Source: Cyclobacteriaceae bacterium
GTDB taxonomy: Bacteria > Bacteroidota > Bacteroidia > Cytophagales > Cyclobacteriaceae
Direction of reading: 5' to 3'
Assembly: GCA_026994125.1 (NCBI GenBank)
Contig: JALWRJ010000558.1
Coordinates: 1 to 10,699 of the forward strand
Length of the DNA stretch: 10,699 nucleotides
The position numbers and the translations under genes were made by a program. Numbering within the stretch: position 1 is the stretch's first letter; every line of letters starts with the position of its first letter. The notes below the pieces were generated by a model. The model was given only the letters and a program-made list of their open reading frames with translations. It had not been told where the DNA came from and ran no database searches. This document shows positions 7,887 through 10,699 of the stretch, piece by piece.

Positions 7887-8813
7887 TTATTTTACAGTAA
7901 AGGTTTTAGCACCCATTAAATACCCATCGGTAAAAATCTCCATTTTGTAAACGCCTCGTTCGTAAGGGCTTCCTTTGTCGTACAAAAATAATAGCTGCTG
8001 TTGGCTGTTATCAAACAAAATATCCTTGGCAGCGGTGTAAAAAGTTTCTTTACCCTCCAGCATAAACGAACCCGATCCTTTATTTATATCAAAAACTACC
8101 TGCCCGTTTTGGTCTATGATGCGAATAATAATTTGTTTGCCTTCTAACGGGGCTACATCATTTTTGGCAATGTTAAAAACCACTTTTAACTTAGTAATTT
8201 GCCTGGCCTTAAAACTGTTTTCGCGTTCTTTGCCGTTTTTGGCTACTGCATATACATGAATGCCTTCAGCTTTTAGCCTCGATGCAACAGCTACTTTTTC
8301 TTCCAGCTGCTTTTTATTTTCGTTTAACGAAATTATCGATTTGTTTAATTCGTTCTTCTCTTTCTTTAGCCCCGAATTTTCGGCCATAAGTTCTTCGGCA
8401 ATTTTACTTAAACGAGTAATTTCTTTGTCTTTTTCTTTAAGCAACTCTTCATAACCATTAGTTTTTCGTCTTAACCGACCAATGAGTTGCCGGTTTGCTT
8501 TGCGGGTAGTTAGCAATTGTTCCTTTTCGTTTTCAAGTTCTTCTTTAGCTGCTAACAGTTCGGTTATATCTCCCCCCAGCGAATCTATATCATGAATTTT
8601 TTGAGCCAGTTCTTTACTTATTTCATCCAATTTTTGTTGCGATACGGCTAGCTCTTCTTTATAATACTCGTTTAACTCTGTTTTTTCTTTTTGGTCTAAA
8701 ATAACTTTAACAACAAGCAAGGCAAGCAGCAGACCCATAACTATAAAATATATGTTTTTGTGCGATTTGGTTGCCGGTTCCTGTGGAGCGTTTTCTTGAG
8801 GGGTGTTTTGCAT
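7887..8813 (-). CDS. Membrane-anchored coiled-coil protein of unknown function
   Basis: The protein has 308 residues. A polar, Pro/Gln-rich N-terminus (1-20) is followed by one transmembrane helix (about 21-39, 'IYFIVMGLLLALLVVKVIL'). A long charged coiled coil rich in Glu, Lys and Leu follows (about 43-177), with a likely break near 112-120 ('GRLRRKTNG'). The C-terminal beta-rich domain (about 183-308) contains 'GIHVYAVAKNGKERE', 'ITKLKVVFNIAKNDVAPLEGKQIIIRI' split over two strands, 'GQVVFD' and the closing 'GVYKMEIFTDGYLMGAKTFTVK'. With no signal peptidase site and a single helix, the expected topology is type II: short cytoplasmic tail, coiled coil and beta domain in the periplasm. It resembles an uncharacterised Bacteroidota family; a structural or scaffolding role is only inference. 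A strong promoter candidate lies 38-67 bases upstream. The secreted-protein gene follows after 64 bases, a gap with two 8-base palindromes (TTAGCTAA 7861-7868, GTAGCTAC 7877-7884). Confidence 0.88.
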   Translation of the reverse strand: MQNTPQENAPQEPATKSHKNIYFIVMGLLLALLVVKVILDQKEKTELNEYYKEELAVSQQKLDEISKELAQKIHDIDSLGGDITELLAAKEELENEKEQLLTTRKANRQLIGRLRRKTNGYEELLKEKDKEITRLSKIAEELMAENSGLKKEKNELNKSIISLNENKKQLEEKVAVASRLKAEGIHVYAVAKNGKERENSFKARQITKLKVVFNIAKNDVAPLEGKQIIIRIIDQNGQVVFDINKGSGSFMLEGKETFYTAAKDILFDNSQQQLLFLYDKGSPYERGVYKMEIFTDGYLMGAKTFTVK

Positions 8814-8850
8814 GGTTTATATACGTTAGGTTAATCGACCAACTTATTTG

Positions 8851-8880
8851 CAAAATTAGTCTTTCTTTGTAGTAAAACAA
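8851..8880 (-). promoter_or_regulatory. Bacteroidota-type promoter for the coiled-coil gene
   Basis: Reading leftward, TTG (8880-8878), a spacer of exactly 19 bases, and TAATTTTG (8858-8851) match the Bacteroidota -33/-7 consensus. Transcription would begin near 8845, leaving a leader of about 30 bases before ATG 8813. On the opposite strand TTTCTTTG (8862-8869) is one base from the -7 consensus and may serve the divergent methyltransferase, so two promoters may overlap in this 83-base gap. Confidence 0.6.
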
Positions 8881-8896
8881 CTTGTAAAGCTATATT

Positions 8897-9487
8897 ATGG
8901 AATTTGATAAAAGGTTTTGGCAATCGAAATACGAGGCCGCACAAACGGGTTGGGATGCAGGTGCCATTACCACGCCTTTACAGGAGTACATCGATCAACT
9001 CGAAGATACAACCCTGGAAATACTTATTCCGGGGTGTGGAAATGGATATGAAGCTGAATATTTACATACTAAGGGCTTTATGGTTACGGTTGTGGACTTG
9101 GTATCGGCTCCATTGCAAAACTTAAAAAGGCGGTGTCCTGATTTTCCGGCAGATCGGATGATACAGGACAATTTTTTTAGTTTAACAGGTGCCTACGATT
9201 TAATTTTAGAACAAACTTTTTTGAGTGCTTTACCTCCGGTTTGGCGCAATAGGTACGCCTCTCAAATGCATAACTTGTTGGCAGAAGGAGGTAAATTGGT
9301 AGGAGTTTTATTTGGTGTTGAAATGAATACCCATGTGCCTCCTTTTGGTGGTAGTATAGTGGAATATCAGCATTTGTTTACTAAATATTTTACCATCAAT
9401 GTGCTTGCACCATGTTATAATTCCATTGCTCCCAGGCAAGGCACCGAAGTGTTTATCCATCTTACTAAAAAACAGCTAAAACATTAG
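8897..9487 (+). CDS. TPMT-family SAM-dependent methyltransferase
   Basis: The 196-residue length is typical of the family. It opens with the TPMT-like 'FWQSKYEAAQTGWDAG' (7-22). SAM motif I is 'ILIPGCGNGYEAEYL' (42-56), the acidic residue after beta 2 is Asp67 ('VTVVDL'), the motif near 91 ('QDNFFSL') contacts the adenine, and 'YDLILEQTFLSAL' (100-112) is beta 4 and the active-site loop. 'GGKLVGVLFG' and 'PPFGG' (148-152) follow. It belongs to the thiopurine S-methyltransferase superfamily, which includes enzymes that methylate thiols, selenium or tellurium compounds and halides. The substrate here cannot be read from sequence; detoxification by S- or halide methylation is a family-based guess. 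The ATG at 8897 gives the expected N-terminus, so no alternative start is needed. The 3' end overlaps the convergent second methyltransferase by 12 bases. Confidence 0.88.
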   Translation: MEFDKRFWQSKYEAAQTGWDAGAITTPLQEYIDQLEDTTLEILIPGCGNGYEAEYLHTKGFMVTVVDLVSAPLQNLKRRCPDFPADRMIQDNFFSLTGAYDLILEQTFLSALPPVWRNRYASQMHNLLAEGGKLVGVLFGVEMNTHVPPFGGSIVEYQHLFTKYFTINVLAPCYNSIAPRQGTEVFIHLTKKQLKH

Positions 9488-10255
9488 CCTGTAATGAGTT
9501 TTTGTAAGGTCGGGTTTAAATAATACAATGCCAATTTTAAACAGGTCAATCGATAGTGTTACTTGTGGATGTGCTTTAATGGCTTGCCATGCCTGGGTCA
9601 TGCCTTCCGACCAGTAGATGTCGTCTATTACCATGATAGAATCTCCGTGCATTCGCTTTAGAATTTCGTTAAAATAGTTTAACGTAGGTGTAAGCCGGTG
9701 GTTGGCATCTATAAAAGCAAGGTCAATTTGTAGTCGAGTATCTAAAAATTGAGGCAGGGTTTGGTCGATATTACCTTGTAGTAGTTCAATGTTGGTAAAC
9801 CCGTGGTGTTCAAAATTGGTAAGCGCTACCTGGGCTATATCCGGGGCTGCCTCAAACGTAAATATGCGGCTATTTTTTTTGGAGGCCATGTATAAGGTGT
9901 TGATTCCAAACGAAGTGCCTAATTCTATCATTGTTTGAGCATTGCTAAAATCAGCCAGGCGAGCTAATAACCTGCTAATGCGAGCCGGAGTAATTCCTCT
10001 TTTGGCAATAACCCCTGCCTTAACTTTGGTTTGGCCGCTATGCACGGTGGATGCTGCCCCCAAAGCTGAGGTTTCAACTTCAAATGTTTCGGCTTGCAAT
10101 TTTTTTCGAGTAGCCTCAAACGACTCAAAATTACTTTTATTATAATCGTTTTGAATATACCCGGTATATAACTGATAAATAAGCGGGGCATGTAATGAGT
10201 GCGAATTTACCTCATGGAGCCAGTGGTTTATGTAGGCTTTTAGTGTGTGTACCAA
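9476..10255 (-). CDS. Class I SAM-dependent methyltransferase (Methyltransf_24/O-methyltransferase-like)
   Basis: The protein has 259 residues. The N-terminal helical part carries 'YINHWLHEVNSHSLHAP' and 'LIYQLYTGYI', a hallmark I associate with a Bacteroidota family of this type. The Rossmann core follows: motif I 'MIELGTSFGINTLYMA' (109-124), acidic Glu135 after beta 2 ('IFTFEAAP'), 'NIELLQGN' (155-162), 'LAFIDANH' (179-186) and 'VIDDIYWSEGMTQAW' (209-223). The last resembles the metal or catalytic Asp pair of catechol/caffeoyl-CoA-type O-methyltransferases. 'SIDLFKIGIVLF' closes the sheet. The substrate is unknown. The start is TTG at 10255-10253, immediately after the apaG TAG (10258-10256) and in the same frame. 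There is no ATG before residue 109, and starting there would remove the family N-terminus, so TTG with translational coupling is the best reading. It is the second gene of an apaG operon and overlaps the end of the convergent TPMT-like gene. Confidence 0.85.
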   Translation of the reverse strand: MVHTLKAYINHWLHEVNSHSLHAPLIYQLYTGYIQNDYNKSNFESFEATRKKLQAETFEVETSALGAASTVHSGQTKVKAGVIAKRGITPARISRLLARLADFSNAQTMIELGTSFGINTLYMASKKNSRIFTFEAAPDIAQVALTNFEHHGFTNIELLQGNIDQTLPQFLDTRLQIDLAFIDANHRLTPTLNYFNEILKRMHGDSIMVIDDIYWSEGMTQAWQAIKAHPQVTLSIDLFKIGIVLFKPDLTKTHYRLMF

Positions 10256-10642
10256 CTAGTTTAATTTAAAAGGAACTACCATGTTAAACTCAGGAATTTG
10301 AACCTGTATGTCCTGGCCATCCATAAGCCGGTGCATGGTATAATGCCCATGCATTTTACCAATACCCGAACGCAAGTTGCAGCCCGACATGTACGTGTGT
10401 TGCTGCCCGGGTTCTAATATGGGTTGGCGGCCAACCACTCCATCGCCTTCAATTATTCGGAGGGGGAAAGCGGCATCGTTGATAAGCCATTTTCTACGCA
10501 ATAATTGCAAGGTACGGTTGCTGTTGTTTTCGATAACCACCTGGTAAGTAAACACATAATGGTGTTGGCTGGGGCTAGAGTATTGTGGTTGATACGCAAC
10601 ACTTACCGATACTTTTACGCCATTTGTTACTTCTGTTACCAT
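10256..10642 (-). CDS. apaG: ApaG protein (Co2+/Mg2+ efflux-associated family)
   Basis: The protein has 128 residues, the normal length of ApaG, a single fibronectin-III-like beta-sandwich. Family signatures are 'YVFTYQVVIENNSNRTLQLLRRKWLI' (29-54, read in two parts: strand C and the 'QLLxRxW' turn), 'EGDGVVGRQPILEPGQQHTYMSGC' (about 65-88), 'GKMHGHYTMH' and the C-terminal 'IPEFNMVVPFKLN'. The E. coli gene lies with ksgA and apaH and mutants were linked to cobalt resistance, but the molecular role remains unclear; the name describes the family, not a proven activity. The ATG at 10642 gives the N-terminus usual in Bacteroidota ApaG ('MVTEVTNGVKVSV'). The gene leads a likely two-gene unit with the methyltransferase that follows without a spacer. 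The ksgA/apaH context is not present here. Confidence 0.95.
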   Translation of the reverse strand: MVTEVTNGVKVSVSVAYQPQYSSPSQHHYVFTYQVVIENNSNRTLQLLRRKWLINDAAFPLRIIEGDGVVGRQPILEPGQQHTYMSGCNLRSGIGKMHGHYTMHRLMDGQDIQVQIPEFNMVVPFKLN

Positions 10643-10646
10643 ATAC

Positions 10647-10654
10647 CAAAGATA
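10647..10654 (-). promoter_or_regulatory. Candidate -7 element directly before apaG
   Basis: Reading leftward, TATCTTTG (10654-10647) is a perfect TAnnTTTG. It ends only four bases before the apaG ATG, so transcription would begin at or next to the start codon. No TTG is seen at the expected -33 spacing. It may be a promoter for a leaderless mRNA or a chance match. Confidence 0.35.
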
Positions 10655-10699
10655 ACGGTTTTCGGTTAAAAAAGTTATAGGAGTTGCACTGGCTCTAAA

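Noticed and set aside
1..10699. A defence system, mobile element, CRISPR array or biosynthetic cluster.
   Set aside because: I saw no transposase, integrase, nuclease, toxin pair, spaced repeats or multi-gene pathway; the DUF4143 remnant alone is not evidence of one.

Overview
The window looks like ordinary chromosomal DNA from a member of the Bacteroidota. The evidence is: Bacteroidota-type promoters (TTG, 19 bases, TAnnTTTG); A/T-rich translation starts without Shine-Dalgarno sequences; a moderately A/T-rich composition; and several protein families I know mainly from this phylum (the CarboxypepD_reg-like outer domain, the coiled-coil membrane-anchored protein, and a class I methyltransferase with a 'HSLHAP' N-terminal motif). 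I see no phage, transposase, CRISPR array, tRNA or rRNA.

Layout. Bases 2-241 are the 3' end of an Lrp/AsnC-type regulator cut by the window edge. Next to it is the C-terminal remnant of a DUF4143-type AAA ATPase (about 300-806) that has lost its whole ATPase half. It meets, tail to tail with an 11-base overlap, a very large leftward gene (4302-796). That gene encodes an exported two-part protein: an N-terminal CarboxypepD_reg-like module of about 470 residues fused to a complete S9A oligopeptidase B. Diverging from it is valS (4514-7135), whose true start is 60 bases inside the longest open frame. Convergent to valS are two leftward genes: a membrane-anchored coiled-coil protein (8813-7887) followed by a small secreted protein of unknown function (7822-7244). 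A short divergent intergenic region with a good leftward promoter separates them from a TPMT-like methyltransferase (8897-9487). This in turn overlaps by 12 bases the end of a second, unrelated class I methyltransferase (10255-9476). The second methyltransferase directly abuts apaG (10642-10256) in the same reading frame, separated only by the apaG TAG stop.

How the genes relate. Most are housekeeping or lineage-conserved genes in short transcription units (apaG plus methyltransferase; coiled-coil protein plus secreted protein) rather than one pathway. Functions are clear for valS and apaG (family level). They are clear by catalytic-residue geometry for the oligopeptidase B half, and family-level only for the two methyltransferases and the Lrp tail. 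No dedicated novel multi-gene system is apparent. The most noteworthy items are the exported oligopeptidase fusion, the in-frame apaG-TAG-TTG-methyltransferase junction, the apaG promoter that may give a leaderless mRNA, and the decayed ATPase.
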